64,000 nucleotides of DNA. It comes from Halolamina sediminis (GTDB taxonomy: Archaea; Halobacteriota; Halobacteria; Halobacteriales; Haloferacaceae). The stretch spans positions 310,001 to 374,000 of the forward strand of contig NZ_CVUA01000001.1 in assembly GCF_001282785.1 (NCBI RefSeq). Direction: 5' to 3'. Both the position numbers and the translations under genes were made by a program. The notes beneath the pieces were generated by a model. That model ran no database searches and was not told the DNA's origin. It saw only the letters and a list, made by a program, of their open reading frames with translations. Positions 17,284 to 25,534 of this stretch are shown piece after piece (the stretch's first letter is position 1; the number at the start of each line of letters is the position of its first letter).

Positions 17284-18519
17284 TTACTCGCCCGTGATGA
17301 AGCCCGTCGACTCGTACTCGTGATCCTGCACGGTGAGGATCTGGAGGTACGCCACGGGGTCGCCGTTCTCGTCGAAGTCGATCGGGCCGCTGACGCCCTG
17401 GTAATCGACGTCGCTGGCGCTGCCGCTGTCGGCGAGGATCTCGCTTCCGGCCTCGAAGGAGGTCACCTGCTCGCCCTCCGGGCGGGTGACGTCCCGGACC
17501 ACGTCGCCCAGCGCCGCGCCGGTGAACTCGTCGGCGGCCTGGATCGACAGCGCGGCCGTCACCACGCAGTCGTAGGCGTACGCCGCCCACACCGTGGGCT
17601 CGCGATCGTACTCGGACTCGAACTCGGAGGCGAACGACTGGTAGTTCTCCTGATCGACCGGCGCCGACGGGAGGACGACCTTCATCCCTTCGAGGCTCCC
17701 CTCGGGCGTGTTGTCGAGCACGTCCGAGCCCTGGACGGAGTCGGCGCCGTACCAGGTCGCCTGCCCCTCGACGCCGCTGCTGTACGCCTCCTGGGTCATC
17801 GTCGTGAACTCCGGCTGGTAGGTGATGAACAGCCAGGCGTCGGCGTCCGTGTTCGCCATCTGGCTGACGACGCTGCTGTAGGAGGACTGCCCCTGGTCGT
17901 GAGAGGAGTCGTAGAGGATCTCCCCGTCGTAGGCGTCCCGGAACGCCTGCGTGATGCCGGAGCCGTAGTCGTTGTTCACGTACGTCAGCGCGACCGACTC
18001 GTTGCCGTCCTCGCTGATGATGTCCGCGAGCGCGGAGGACTGCGTGCGCCCGGTCGGCGACATCCGGAGCAGCCCCGGGTAGTCGGTGAGGCCGGGGCTC
18101 GTGGAGTTCTGTGAGAGCTGGACCACGTCGGTCCCCTCGATCACGCTCTGGTAGATCGCGATCGAGACCCCGGAGCCGACCGCGCCGATGAGGAACGGCA
18201 CGCCCTGTTGATTGACGAGCTGCTGGGCGGCGCTCACCCCGGTCGACTGCTGGCTCTGGGAGTCCTGGACGCTGATCGAGAGCTCGCGCCCGCCGATGCC
18301 GACGTCGTTGACGGCCGACAGCGCGAGGTCGCGACCCCGCTGGTTCCGCTCACCGAAGGCGGACAGCGATCCGGTCTGGGAGTCCACCATCCCGATCTCG
18401 TAGGGGCCGCTCTCGCCGCCGCCGCCGAGATCGACACAGCCCGCGGTCGCCGCGATACCGGCGACGCCGGTCGCTCGGAGCATGTCCCGCCTGCTGAGAC
18501 GTTTGGTATTGTGTACCAT
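17284..18519 (-). CDS. livJ: Liv-type substrate-binding lipoprotein
   Basis: 411 residues from the ATG at 18519. The N-terminus carries a Tat signal (SRRDMLRATGV) that ends in a lipobox (TAGC at about residues 24-27), so it is exported folded and anchored to the membrane by a lipidated Cys. The mature part is a periplasmic-binding-protein type 1 fold beginning IGMVDSQTGSLSAFGERNQRG. It binds the substrate outside the cell and delivers it to LivHM. Three in-frame ATGs exist upstream of the twin Arg. This one is preferred because a GTATATGC box lies about 30 nt before it. First gene of the liv operon. Confidence 0.92.
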   Translation of the reverse strand: MVHNTKRLSRRDMLRATGVAGIAATAGCVDLGGGGESGPYEIGMVDSQTGSLSAFGERNQRGRDLALSAVNDVGIGGRELSISVQDSQSQQSTGVSAAQQLVNQQGVPFLIGAVGSGVSIAIYQSVIEGTDVVQLSQNSTSPGLTDYPGLLRMSPTGRTQSSALADIISEDGNESVALTYVNNDYGSGITQAFRDAYDGEILYDSSHDQGQSSYSSVVSQMANTDADAWLFITYQPEFTTMTQEAYSSGVEGQATWYGADSVQGSDVLDNTPEGSLEGMKVVLPSAPVDQENYQSFASEFESEYDREPTVWAAYAYDCVVTAALSIQAADEFTGAALGDVVRDVTRPEGEQVTSFEAGSEILADSGSASDVDYQGVSGPIDFDENGDPVAYLQILTVQDHEYESTGFITGE

Positions 18520-18546
18520 GTTGACGTTCATAAATGGGCTGCAGCG

Positions 18547-18553
18547 CATATAC
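18547..18553 (-). promoter_or_regulatory. TATA box of the liv operon
   Basis: GTATATG on the minus strand, about 28-34 nt before the livJ ATG at 18519. It overlaps an alternative upstream ATG, which argues against that start. Confidence 0.6.
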
Positions 18554-18726
18554 CCCTTGCCCCTCTCGGGGTCGGCGGTGCCCGACGGCGCGGGGTCTCG
18601 AGTGCGGGGCCGTACGGGCGTCACGGCCCTCGTCCGTTCCCTCACGCCCCGCCACCACTCGCGTCCCCGTCTACGCCTCACGTCGTCGCTTTGTCACTGT
18701 CCGAACGCCGCAAACAGGGCCGAAGC

Positions 18727-18732
18727 TATATC
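18727..18732 (+). promoter_or_regulatory. TATA box upstream of the 22-codon leader ORF
   Basis: TATATC, ending 25 nt before the ATG of the leader ORF at 18758 and 90 nt before the DUF7544-type gene. It predicts a leaderless transcript beginning at the short ORF. Confidence 0.65.
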
Positions 18733-18757
18733 TCGTTGCGAACCGACAGACGAGCGT

Positions 18758-18826
18758 ATGTCCCTCCAACGCGGTCCCCGAGTGTTGCTCGCCGAGCCCA
18801 GCCCGTCGATGGGGGTAACTCGATGA
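18758..18826 (+). CDS. 22-codon leader ORF overlapping the DUF7544-type gene
   Basis: ATG plus 21 codons encoding a peptide that begins MSLQRGPR and ends SMGVTR. Its TGA overlaps the next gene's ATG as ATGA (18823-18826). A clear TATATC box ends 25 nt upstream, the normal leaderless spacing, so ribosomes would start here first and reach the main gene by re-initiation. The peptide has no recognisable domain. The alternative is that the main gene simply has a 65-nt leader. Confidence 0.45.
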   Translation: MSLQRGPRVLLAEPSPSMGVTR

Positions 18827-19821
18827 CGCTGTACGCTCTGGAGAACGTCGACGACGCCATCGACGCCACGCGGTCGTTCCTCTGGCCGTTCGACCTCGGC
18901 CGCTGGCTCAAGCTCGCGTTCGTGGTGTTCTTCCTCGGCGGCACCGGTGCGGTCAACCCCTTCCAGTTCGGCGGGGGGACGTCGTCGACTGAGAGCCCGG
19001 GTGAACCGGGGCAGCTGCCGAGCTACTCGGAGATCGTCAACGCGCTCACCCCGACCGAGTGGGCGATCGTCGGCGCGATCGTCGGCACCATACTGCTGCT
19101 CGGCCTGATATTGGGGTTCATCGGCGCGGTGATGGAGTTCGTGTTCGTCGAGTCGCTGCGCCGCGAGCGCGTCTCGATCCGGGAGTACTGGGGCGCCCGC
19201 TGGCGGCAGGGCGTCCGGCTGTTCGGCTTCCGGCTGGTCGTCGGGCTGCTCTCGCTTGCGGTCGCCGGCGGCGCGATCGTCGCTGCGCTCTGGCCGCTGT
19301 TCGCCGGTGGGCAGTTCTCCGTCGCCGTGCTCCTGCTCGCGATCGGGGTCGCGCTCGTCGTCGCGATGATCAGCGGGCTGCTCACCGGCTTCACGACGCA
19401 GTTCGTCGTCCCGGTGATGGTGGCGGAGGACCGGACGGTCCTCGGCGCCTGGAAGCGGTTCTGGCCCACGATGACCGGCCAGTGGAAGGAGTACCTCGCC
19501 TACGCCGTCCTCCGGATCGTGCTCTCGATCGCGGTCAGCATCCTCGTCGGCGTCGTCACCGCCATCGGCCTGGTGGTGCTCGCGATCCCGTTGGTGATGG
19601 TCGGGATCGCCGGTGGCGTGCTGCTCTCGGTGTCCGATATCGTCGGTGGCGCGGTGCTCCTCGTCGTCGTGGCGCTGTTCTTCGTCGCGGTGATCGCCAT
19701 CTCGCTGGTGATCGCCGTCCCCGTCCAGACGTACCTGCGCTACTACGCGCTGCTCGTGCTGGGTGACACCGAGGAGGCGTTCGATCTCGTTGCGGAGCGG
19801 CGCCGCGCGATCCGGGAGTAG
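18823..19821 (+). CDS. DUF7544-type integral membrane protein
   Basis: 332 residues with an N-terminal amphipathic segment (LENVDDAIDATRSFLWP) and about six long membrane helices. The segment FVFVESLRRERVSIREYWGARWRQG near residue 104 is a charged cytoplasmic loop typical of this haloarchaeal family, which I recall as DUF7544. Related proteins in bacteria are uncharacterised membrane proteins with glycerophosphodiester-phosphodiesterase-like N-terminal domains. No catalytic residues. It is coupled to a 22-codon leader ORF. Divergent from the liv operon. Function unknown. Confidence 0.8.
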   Translation: MTLYALENVDDAIDATRSFLWPFDLGRWLKLAFVVFFLGGTGAVNPFQFGGGTSSTESPGEPGQLPSYSEIVNALTPTEWAIVGAIVGTILLLGLILGFIGAVMEFVFVESLRRERVSIREYWGARWRQGVRLFGFRLVVGLLSLAVAGGAIVAALWPLFAGGQFSVAVLLLAIGVALVVAMISGLLTGFTTQFVVPVMVAEDRTVLGAWKRFWPTMTGQWKEYLAYAVLRIVLSIAVSILVGVVTAIGLVVLAIPLVMVGIAGGVLLSVSDIVGGAVLLVVVALFFVAVIAISLVIAVPVQTYLRYYALLVLGDTEEAFDLVAERRRAIRE

Positions 19822-19871
19822 CCCGGAATCGTGGCGGCAACGGTAAGGGCGATGCCTGTGACGTTTCAGTC

Positions 19872-20750
19872 ATGTACGACCACATCATGGTCGGCGTCGA
19901 CGGCAGCGAAGCGTCCGAGCGGGCGGCGCGGTACGCACTCGAACTCGCGTCGCGTGTCGACGCGTCGGTGACCGCGCTCCACGTCGTCGAGGGGCGCGCG
20001 CTCGACCTCGCTGCGGGATCGGACGAAGAGACCGAACTCCGACGGGAGCGGGCGGCCGTGCTGGCGGGGATCGAGAAGATCGCCGACGAGGTCGGCCACC
20101 CTGTCGCGGACGAACTGGCGACGGGCGACCCGGCGACACAGTTGACTGACCACGCGAGTGAGGCCGACCTCGTCGTCGTCGGTCGACAGGGGCTCTCGGG
20201 GGTGAAGCGGCGGCTGCTCGGCGGCGTGACCGAGCAGGTGCTCCACCACAGCGAGACCCCGGTACTCGTCGTCCCCGACGCGGCCCAGTCGTTCGCGGCC
20301 GACCGCCTGCTTCTGCCGACTGACGGGAGCGAGAACGCCGAACTGGCGCTACCCCACGCCGCCGAACTCGCCCGGATCGACGACGGGACGGTCGACGTGC
20401 TGAACGTCGTCGATCTCACCGACGCCGGCGGCGCGTTCGACGCCGGTGGCCTCCGCCCCAAGTTCGTCGAGCGACTGAAGGAGCGCGGCGAGGAGGCCGT
20501 CCAGCAGGTGGCCGACGCGCTCAGAGCGGAGTACGCCGAGGTGAACGTCCGAACTGCGGTGGCACAGACAGCCACGGCGGGCGCCGCCGCCGAGATCGAG
20601 ACGTACGTCGAGGAGAACGCCGTCGACGCGGTCGTGATGGGCTCACACGGCCGCGGGAACCTGAAGCGGACGCTGCTGGGCAGCGTCGCGTCGAAGGTGC
20701 TCCGGAGCGTCGACGTGCCGGTGCTCGTGGCGGTCCGGGACGAGCGCTGA
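19872..20750 (+). CDS. Tandem universal stress protein (UspA family)
   Basis: 292 residues made of two Usp domains, about residues 1-136 and 140-292. Each ends with the ATP-binding Usp motif: VVGRQGLSGVKRRLLGGVTEQVLHHSETPVLVV and VMGSHGRGNLKRTLLGSVASKVLRSVDVPVLV (G-2x-G-9x-G-S/T type), so both halves may bind ATP. Usp proteins are cytoplasmic stress-response regulators of largely unknown mechanism. Transcribed alone, converging with the hybrid kinase gene and separated from it by only 3 nt. Confidence 0.92.
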   Translation: MYDHIMVGVDGSEASERAARYALELASRVDASVTALHVVEGRALDLAAGSDEETELRRERAAVLAGIEKIADEVGHPVADELATGDPATQLTDHASEADLVVVGRQGLSGVKRRLLGGVTEQVLHHSETPVLVVPDAAQSFAADRLLLPTDGSENAELALPHAAELARIDDGTVDVLNVVDLTDAGGAFDAGGLRPKFVERLKERGEEAVQQVADALRAEYAEVNVRTAVAQTATAGAAAEIETYVEENAVDAVVMGSHGRGNLKRTLLGSVASKVLRSVDVPVLVAVRDER

Positions 20751-20753
20751 GCG

Positions 20754-22496
20754 CTACGTGGCGCCCGTGATCTCGAAGCGGGCGCCGCCGTCGTCGCTCG
20801 CGGCCAGCGACACCGTCCAGCCGTGGGCGTCGGCGACGCTCCGGACGATGTTCAGCCCGAGCCCCGTTCCCTCGCTGTTGGTGGAGTAGCCCGGGTCGAA
20901 CACCGCCTCGCGCTCGCTTTCGGGGACGCCGGGGCCATCGTCGGCGACGAAGAAGCCGTCCGGGAGTGCGCCGACGGTTACGGTGGAGTCGTGGCCCGCG
21001 TGCTCCACGCTGTTGCGGAACAGGTTCTCCAACAGCTGGCGGAGCTGGTCTCGATCGGCCTCGATCTCGCGATCCTCCTCGACGACCAGCGAGGCGTCGT
21101 CGGTCTCGACGGTGCCCCACGCCTCCCGGGCGACCGACTCGACGGCGACGGGTTCGAACTCCATCGCGTCTGCTCCCTCCTGTGCGATCGCGAGCAGGTC
21201 GTGGATCAGCGTCCCCATCCGGTCGAGCGCGCCGCGGATGTCCTCGATATGCTCGCTGTCGACCTCCTCGGCGAGCAGTTCGAGCCGGCCCTGTGCGACC
21301 TGCAGGGGGTTCCGGAGGTCGTGGCTCACGACACTGGAGAACTCCTCTAACCGTTCGTTCTTCCGGAGCAGCTCCTCCTCGCGGGCCTTCCGTTCGGTGA
21401 TGTCCCGGTCGATGGCGACGAAGCGGTCCTGGCCGTTCACCGTCAGCCGGATCAGATGGACCTCGACGGGGAACGTCGAGCCGTCTGCCCGTTGGAGCCG
21501 GGCTTCGAACCGCCGCGGGCTGTCGATCGGCAGTTCCTGCCAGAACGACCGGGCGCGCTCGGGGTCGGCGGTCGCGTCGAGCTCCCAGACCGACATCCCG
21601 ACGAGCTCGTCGCGTTCGTAGCCGAGCTCCTCGCAGGCCCGGCGGTTCACGTCGAGGATGTCGCCGTCGGCGTCGTGGACGGCGACGATGTCCGGCGAGA
21701 GCTCGAACAGCGCCTCGACCCGCTCGCCCCGGCTGACCTCCTGGAGGATACAGACGTGGCCGCCGTCGTCCATCTGCGTCAGCACGAGCCGTTCCGGGAC
21801 GCGCTCGCCGTCGCTCGTGATCCCCGTCGAGAGCCCCCGCCACGACCCCTCGCGTTCGAGTTCGGGGAGGATCTCCTCGTGGAAGCGCTCGGTCTCGTCG
21901 TCGGGGTAGAGCTGCTCCCAGTGCTCGCCGATCAGCTCGGTCCGGTCGCGGTCGTAGACCGAGGCGTACGCCTGATTGACGTAGCGGTAGACGCCGTCCT
22001 CGTCGATGATCCCGATCCCCTCCTCGGCGGACTCGAGCGCGCGGTACCCCTGCCGGAGCTCCTGTTCGGCCCGGTGTTTCTCGACGAGGTTCTCGACGGC
22101 GTTCGCGAGCACCGAGTACGTCTCCGGCCCGCCCTTCTGGAGGTACTCGTCGACGCCGGCGGAGATGGCGCGGCTGGCGATCTCTTCGCTGCCCTTGCTC
22201 GTGAACAGCACGAACGGGATCTCGATGCCCGCGCCGCGGACGCGCTCCAGCAGTTCGAGCCCCGACAGCGGCGGCATGTCGAAGTCGCTCACGATGCAGT
22301 CGAACCGCTCCGCCCGGAGCGTCGGGACCGCCGCCGCCGGGTCAGTCAGCGTCGTCGTCCGAGCGTCCGCCAGCTCACGTTCGAGGAACGTCGCCGTCAT
22401 CTCGGCCACCTGCTCGTCGTCGTCGACGACCAGTACGTCCATACGGCGATCGCCCGCGTCGAGTGGGACCAGCTCGCTCAGCGGGGCCGTCGGCAT
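20754..22496 (-). CDS. Response-regulator/PAS/PAS hybrid histidine kinase
   Basis: 580 residues in the order receiver domain (about 19-130, phospho-acceptor Asp71 in SDFDMPP), first PAS (about 150-260), second PAS (about 265-375, ending RFVAIDRDITERKA), dimerisation/His box (FSSVVSHDLRNPLQ, about 390) and HATPase_c (LLENLFRNSVEH, DDGPGVP, GTGLGLNIV). The N-terminal receiver is the common haloarchaeal arrangement for soluble sensor kinases. No membrane helices, so it senses a cytoplasmic or redox signal. Start at 22496 chosen for a TATTTATATC box about 21-30 nt upstream. No cognate output regulator adjacent. Confidence 0.92.
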   Translation of the reverse strand: MPTAPLSELVPLDAGDRRMDVLVVDDDEQVAEMTATFLERELADARTTTLTDPAAAVPTLRAERFDCIVSDFDMPPLSGLELLERVRGAGIEIPFVLFTSKGSEEIASRAISAGVDEYLQKGGPETYSVLANAVENLVEKHRAEQELRQGYRALESAEEGIGIIDEDGVYRYVNQAYASVYDRDRTELIGEHWEQLYPDDETERFHEEILPELEREGSWRGLSTGITSDGERVPERLVLTQMDDGGHVCILQEVSRGERVEALFELSPDIVAVHDADGDILDVNRRACEELGYERDELVGMSVWELDATADPERARSFWQELPIDSPRRFEARLQRADGSTFPVEVHLIRLTVNGQDRFVAIDRDITERKAREEELLRKNERLEEFSSVVSHDLRNPLQVAQGRLELLAEEVDSEHIEDIRGALDRMGTLIHDLLAIAQEGADAMEFEPVAVESVAREAWGTVETDDASLVVEEDREIEADRDQLRQLLENLFRNSVEHAGHDSTVTVGALPDGFFVADDGPGVPESEREAVFDPGYSTNSEGTGLGLNIVRSVADAHGWTVSLAASDDGGARFEITGAT

Positions 22497-22516
22497 GGGG
22501 CGGGCTCCGGTCTCCC

Positions 22517-22526
22517 GATATAAATA
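22517..22526 (-). promoter_or_regulatory. TATA box of the hybrid kinase gene
   Basis: TATTTATATC on the minus strand, 21-30 nt before the ATG at 22496. One of the best TATA elements in the window. Confidence 0.72.
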
Positions 22527-22616
22527 AGCCGCTCTCCCCGGTAGTCCGGGGGCGCCGGCGTCCACGGCCGGGCAGCGACCCGACCCTTCTTGCACGCGCC
22601 AGCCCGAGCCCCCGCC

Positions 22617-23831
22617 ATGCGCCGCGTCTGCTGGCAGTGTGGGAATCGAACCGACGACGAGCGCCGGGTCCGGTGTGACTGCGGCGAACCGCTCTGGCTC
22701 GACACCGACCCCGAGTCGGTGCCCGACTCCTGGCCCGCCCGCGTCGAGTCGATGTGGGACGCCCTGCCGCTGCTCGGCCTCGACCAGCCCGAACCGCCGG
22801 CGGGGCTGCCGACCGCCGCGGGCGGAACGCCGCTGTTTCGCACCGAGTCCCTCGACACCGAGGGCGTCAGCGTCCACGTGAAACACGAGGGGCTGAACCC
22901 CACCGGGAGCTTCAAGGACCGCGGGACGGCGTTCGGCGTCGCCGAAATGGTCGAACGCGGCGAGACCCGAATCGGCACCGTCTCCCACGGCAACATGGCC
23001 GAGAGCGTCGCCGCGGGCGCGGCTGCGGCGGGGATGGACTGCACCGTGCTCGTGCCGGCGGACATCGCCGACGAGCGGCTAGCCGCGATCGCGCGCTACG
23101 ACCCGCGGCTGGTGCGCGTCGACGGCGACTACGGGCGGCTCTACTACGAGTCGCTCGCCGTCGGCCGGAAAGCCGGCGTACGGTTCCTGAACAGCGACGC
23201 CCCGTGGCGGGTGGCGGGCCAGGCGACGACGGCGCTGGAAGTGCTGGCGCAGTTCCATCGACGCGGAGACGTGAACTTGGACTTCTCCGGTGCCGGCCGA
23301 CAGTCGCCGGCACCCGACGCGCTCGTCCTCCCGGTCAGCAGCGGCGGCCACGCCAGCGGCGCGTGGCAGGCGGTCCGGACGCTGACCGCCGCGGGGTTGC
23401 TCGACTCGGCGCCGAAGCTCTGCTTCGTACAGGCGGCCGCGTGTGCGCCCATCGCGGAGGCGTTCGCGCGCGGCGACGACGAAGTGACAGCCGTCGAGGG
23501 CGGCGAGACGATCGCATACTCGATCGCCAACGCCGACCCGCCGAGCGGGAACCGGGCGCTGGCAGCCGCGCGGGCGACCGGTGGCGCAGTCGTCGCGGTC
23601 GACGACGACGCGATCGAGCGGGCGGGTGAGCGGTTCGCGGGCGCGGGGGTGGCGGTCGAGCCCGCCTCCGCGACGACGCTGGCCGCGCTGTCGCCCCTCC
23701 GGGAGCGCGGTGCGCTGGAGGACGGCGACACGGCCGCGCTGGTGGCGACCGGGCGCGGGTTCGGCACCGGTGGCGCGGCGGTCGACGCCGACCGCGTCGA
23801 GCTCTCGGCGCTGGGGTCGCTGTTCGAGTGA
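22617..23831 (+). CDS. Threonine synthase-like PLP enzyme
   Basis: 404 residues of fold-type II PLP enzyme. An N-terminal zinc ribbon (CWQCG and CDCGEPLW) is typical of archaeal threonine synthases. The PLP lysine is in NPTGSFKDRG at about residue 100, and the phosphate-binding loop is in PVSSGGHASGAW. The expected reaction is O-phosphohomoserine to threonine, in the cytoplasm. Haloarchaea often carry several such paralogues, so this may be a diverged pyridoxal-phosphate-dependent lyase rather than the main ThrC. The start is supported by a CTTCTTGC box ending 24 nt upstream of the ATG. No other threonine genes are adjacent. Confidence 0.85.
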   Translation: MRRVCWQCGNRTDDERRVRCDCGEPLWLDTDPESVPDSWPARVESMWDALPLLGLDQPEPPAGLPTAAGGTPLFRTESLDTEGVSVHVKHEGLNPTGSFKDRGTAFGVAEMVERGETRIGTVSHGNMAESVAAGAAAAGMDCTVLVPADIADERLAAIARYDPRLVRVDGDYGRLYYESLAVGRKAGVRFLNSDAPWRVAGQATTALEVLAQFHRRGDVNLDFSGAGRQSPAPDALVLPVSSGGHASGAWQAVRTLTAAGLLDSAPKLCFVQAAACAPIAEAFARGDDEVTAVEGGETIAYSIANADPPSGNRALAAARATGGAVVAVDDDAIERAGERFAGAGVAVEPASATTLAALSPLRERGALEDGDTAALVATGRGFGTGGAAVDADRVELSALGSLFE

Positions 23832-23912
23832 GGCCGTGGCGCCCGTTCGGTCGGCTGGCTTCCCGGGGAACTCGTCCCACAAGCTTAGTGACGGGGGGTC
23901 GAACCGACGGCC

Positions 23913-24623
23913 ATGACCCTGATCGCCGAACTCCGGATCTCCGGCGACCCGTTCGCACTGGGTCGGGCGCTGGAGGCGGCCCCCGGGATGCGCGTCGAAA
24001 CCGAGTACAGCGTCTCCGCCCCGGTCGGCCCCGTCGTATTCCTCTGGGCCCGGGGCGGAGAGTTCGAGGCGTTCGAGTCGGCGCTGCCCGAGGATCCCAC
24101 AGTACAGGAGTTCGAGCTGATCGAGGACGGCGGCGACCGGCGGCTGTACGAGGTCGTACTCGACGACACCTCAGGCCTCATCGACCCGGGCGTGTTACAC
24201 CGACAGACCAGCGCCTCCCAGCTTCGGATGGTGACGGGGGCGAACTACGCAATCGTCACGGAGCGGCTGCCCGACCACGAGTCGCTGGCGGCGTACATCG
24301 CCCGCTGCCGCGACCACGGCTACGAGGTGGAACTGCTCCGGGCGTACCCTGCCGACGACCAACACGAGCGGTACGACCTCTCGGCGAAACAGGTCGAGGC
24401 GCTCTGTGCGGCGCTGGAGGCGGGCTACTTCGAGACGCCCCGCGACACTGACCTCGATACGCTGGCCGAGGCGTTCGACATCTCCGAACAGGCGCTCTCC
24501 GAGCGGCTCCGACGCGGCGTCGCCGCGGTGTTGCAGTCGACGATCGGCGAACTCGACGGGCACGAGCGCCCCCCCGGCGTCGGGCGGGTCGACGCGTCGG
24601 GCTCGGGGACGCCACCCGGATGA
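23913..24623 (+). CDS. Bat-type HTH regulator, copy 1
   Basis: 236 residues. An N-terminal ligand or dimer domain (about 1-155) is followed by a C-terminal HTH of the bacterio-opsin-activator type (HTH_10), with LSAKQVEALCAALEAGYFETPRDTDLDTLAEAFDISEQALSERLRRG at about 158-205. It should bind DNA as a transcription factor. The next gene on the same strand is a clear paralogue with nearly identical HTH but a diverged N-terminal half, pointing to a duplication with changed sensing. A CTTAGTGAC box lies 21-29 nt upstream of the ATG and is also present, as CTTAGTAAC, before copy 2. Confidence 0.88.
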   Translation: MTLIAELRISGDPFALGRALEAAPGMRVETEYSVSAPVGPVVFLWARGGEFEAFESALPEDPTVQEFELIEDGGDRRLYEVVLDDTSGLIDPGVLHRQTSASQLRMVTGANYAIVTERLPDHESLAAYIARCRDHGYEVELLRAYPADDQHERYDLSAKQVEALCAALEAGYFETPRDTDLDTLAEAFDISEQALSERLRRGVAAVLQSTIGELDGHERPPGVGRVDASGSGTPPG

Positions 24624-24635
24624 ACGGCGTACGTA

Positions 24636-24645
24636 TTTTATAAAA
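24636..24645. promoter_or_regulatory. Palindromic TATA element between the HTH paralogues
   Basis: TTTTATAAAA, a perfect 10-bp palindrome 12 nt after the stop of copy 1 and 171 nt before copy 2. It is the most AT-rich promoter-like site in the window. Copy 2 has its own box close to its start, so this element may drive the candidate small RNA downstream. Confidence 0.5.
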
Positions 24646-24669
24646 CCCGTACCACACAAGCCAAAAGAC

Positions 24670-24755
24670 TACCCCGGACGCCGTCGAAGAAGTTCATGTC
24701 CACCGGCGTCTTCACGCCGGATGGGCTGCCTCTGACAATCGGGGTGTGACCCCCT
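24670..24755 (+). ncRNA. Candidate small RNA with two hairpins
   Basis: Predicted from a strong TATA palindrome 24 nt upstream. Within it are a perfect 7-bp hairpin (CCGGCGT at 24703-24709 with ACGCCGG at 24714-24720, loop CTTC) and a 5-bp hairpin (GGGGT at 24741-24745 with ACCCC at 24749-24753). The only frame inside is 17 codons long (24696-24749), without a ribosome-binding site. Boundaries are estimates. It could instead be a long leader of the second HTH gene. Confidence 0.3.
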
Positions 24756-24816
24756 TCCCGTCCACCCCTTTCGTTCTGCCCCATAACCTTAGTAACAGGC
24801 CGGCGAAGCGGGAGCC

Positions 24817-25533
24817 GTGAGCCTCATCGCCGAACTCCGCCTGGCCGACGCGTGGTTGGTGCTGCGGCCGTCGCTGGAGGCGGCGCCCGAGATGACCCTG
24901 AAACGGGAGTGGGCGACCGCTGCCGACCGGACTTCCGACCCCATGCTGTTCGTGTGGGCCTCGGGCGGCGACTTCGAGGCGTTCGAGGCGGCGCTCCCCG
25001 ACGACCCGACGATCGGCGAACACGAGTGTATCGACGACCGCGGCGACCGGCGGCTCTACCAGGTGACCGTCAACCGTGAGATCACCACCAACCCCGCGCC
25101 GATCGAGCGCGAGACCGGCGCCTCGCGGCTCTCGATCGAGACGACCGTCGACGGCGCGGTGCTCGAACTCCGGCTCCCGAACCGTGAGGCCCTGACCGAG
25201 TACATCAGTCGCCTCCGCGAGAACGGGTTCACCGTCGATCTGCTCCGGGCTCACGACGCCGACGACGCCGGGGGGAGCGAGTACGGGCTCTCCGAGAAAC
25301 AGGCCGCGGCAGTTCGGGAGGCGCTGCGGGCGGGCTACTTCGAGGTGCCCCGCGAGACGGACCTCGGAACGCTGTCCGAGGAGTTCGACATCTCCGAACA
25401 GGCCCTCTCCGAGCGCCTCCGCCGCGGCGTCTCGTCGGTGCTCGCGTCGACGGTCGGCGAACCGACGGAGCCACAGGTCGGTCCCGTGGGAGAACCGGTC
25501 CCCGGGACCGGCGGTGCGGCCGACGACGAGTAG
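24817..25533 (+). CDS. Bat-type HTH regulator, copy 2
   Basis: 238 residues from a GTG start. It is clearly a paralogue of the gene at 23913. The C-terminal HTH (YFEVPRETDLGTLSEEFDISEQALSERLRRG, about 178-208) differs from copy 1 at only a few positions, whereas the N-terminal 150 residues are more diverged. The two proteins may therefore recognise similar DNA but respond to different signals, or compete. The start is supported by a CTTAGTAAC box 20-28 nt upstream, nearly the same sequence and spacing as for copy 1. It ends one base before the sucD stop, transcribed convergently. Confidence 0.87.
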   Translation: MSLIAELRLADAWLVLRPSLEAAPEMTLKREWATAADRTSDPMLFVWASGGDFEAFEAALPDDPTIGEHECIDDRGDRRLYQVTVNREITTNPAPIERETGASRLSIETTVDGAVLELRLPNREALTEYISRLRENGFTVDLLRAHDADDAGGSEYGLSEKQAAAVREALRAGYFEVPRETDLGTLSEEFDISEQALSERLRRGVSSVLASTVGEPTEPQVGPVGEPVPGTGGAADDE

Positions 25534-25534
25534 C

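Noticed and set aside
15040-18114. A very long plus-strand open frame antisense to the liv genes
   Set aside because: Composition is Asp/Arg/Val/His-rich without domain motifs, as expected for an antisense shadow in high-G+C DNA. The minus-strand liv genes have clear family motifs and overlapping starts.
24696-24749. 17-codon frame after the TATA palindrome as a peptide gene
   Set aside because: No ribosome-binding site, not at the predicted 5' end, and it overlaps hairpins that point to a non-coding RNA.
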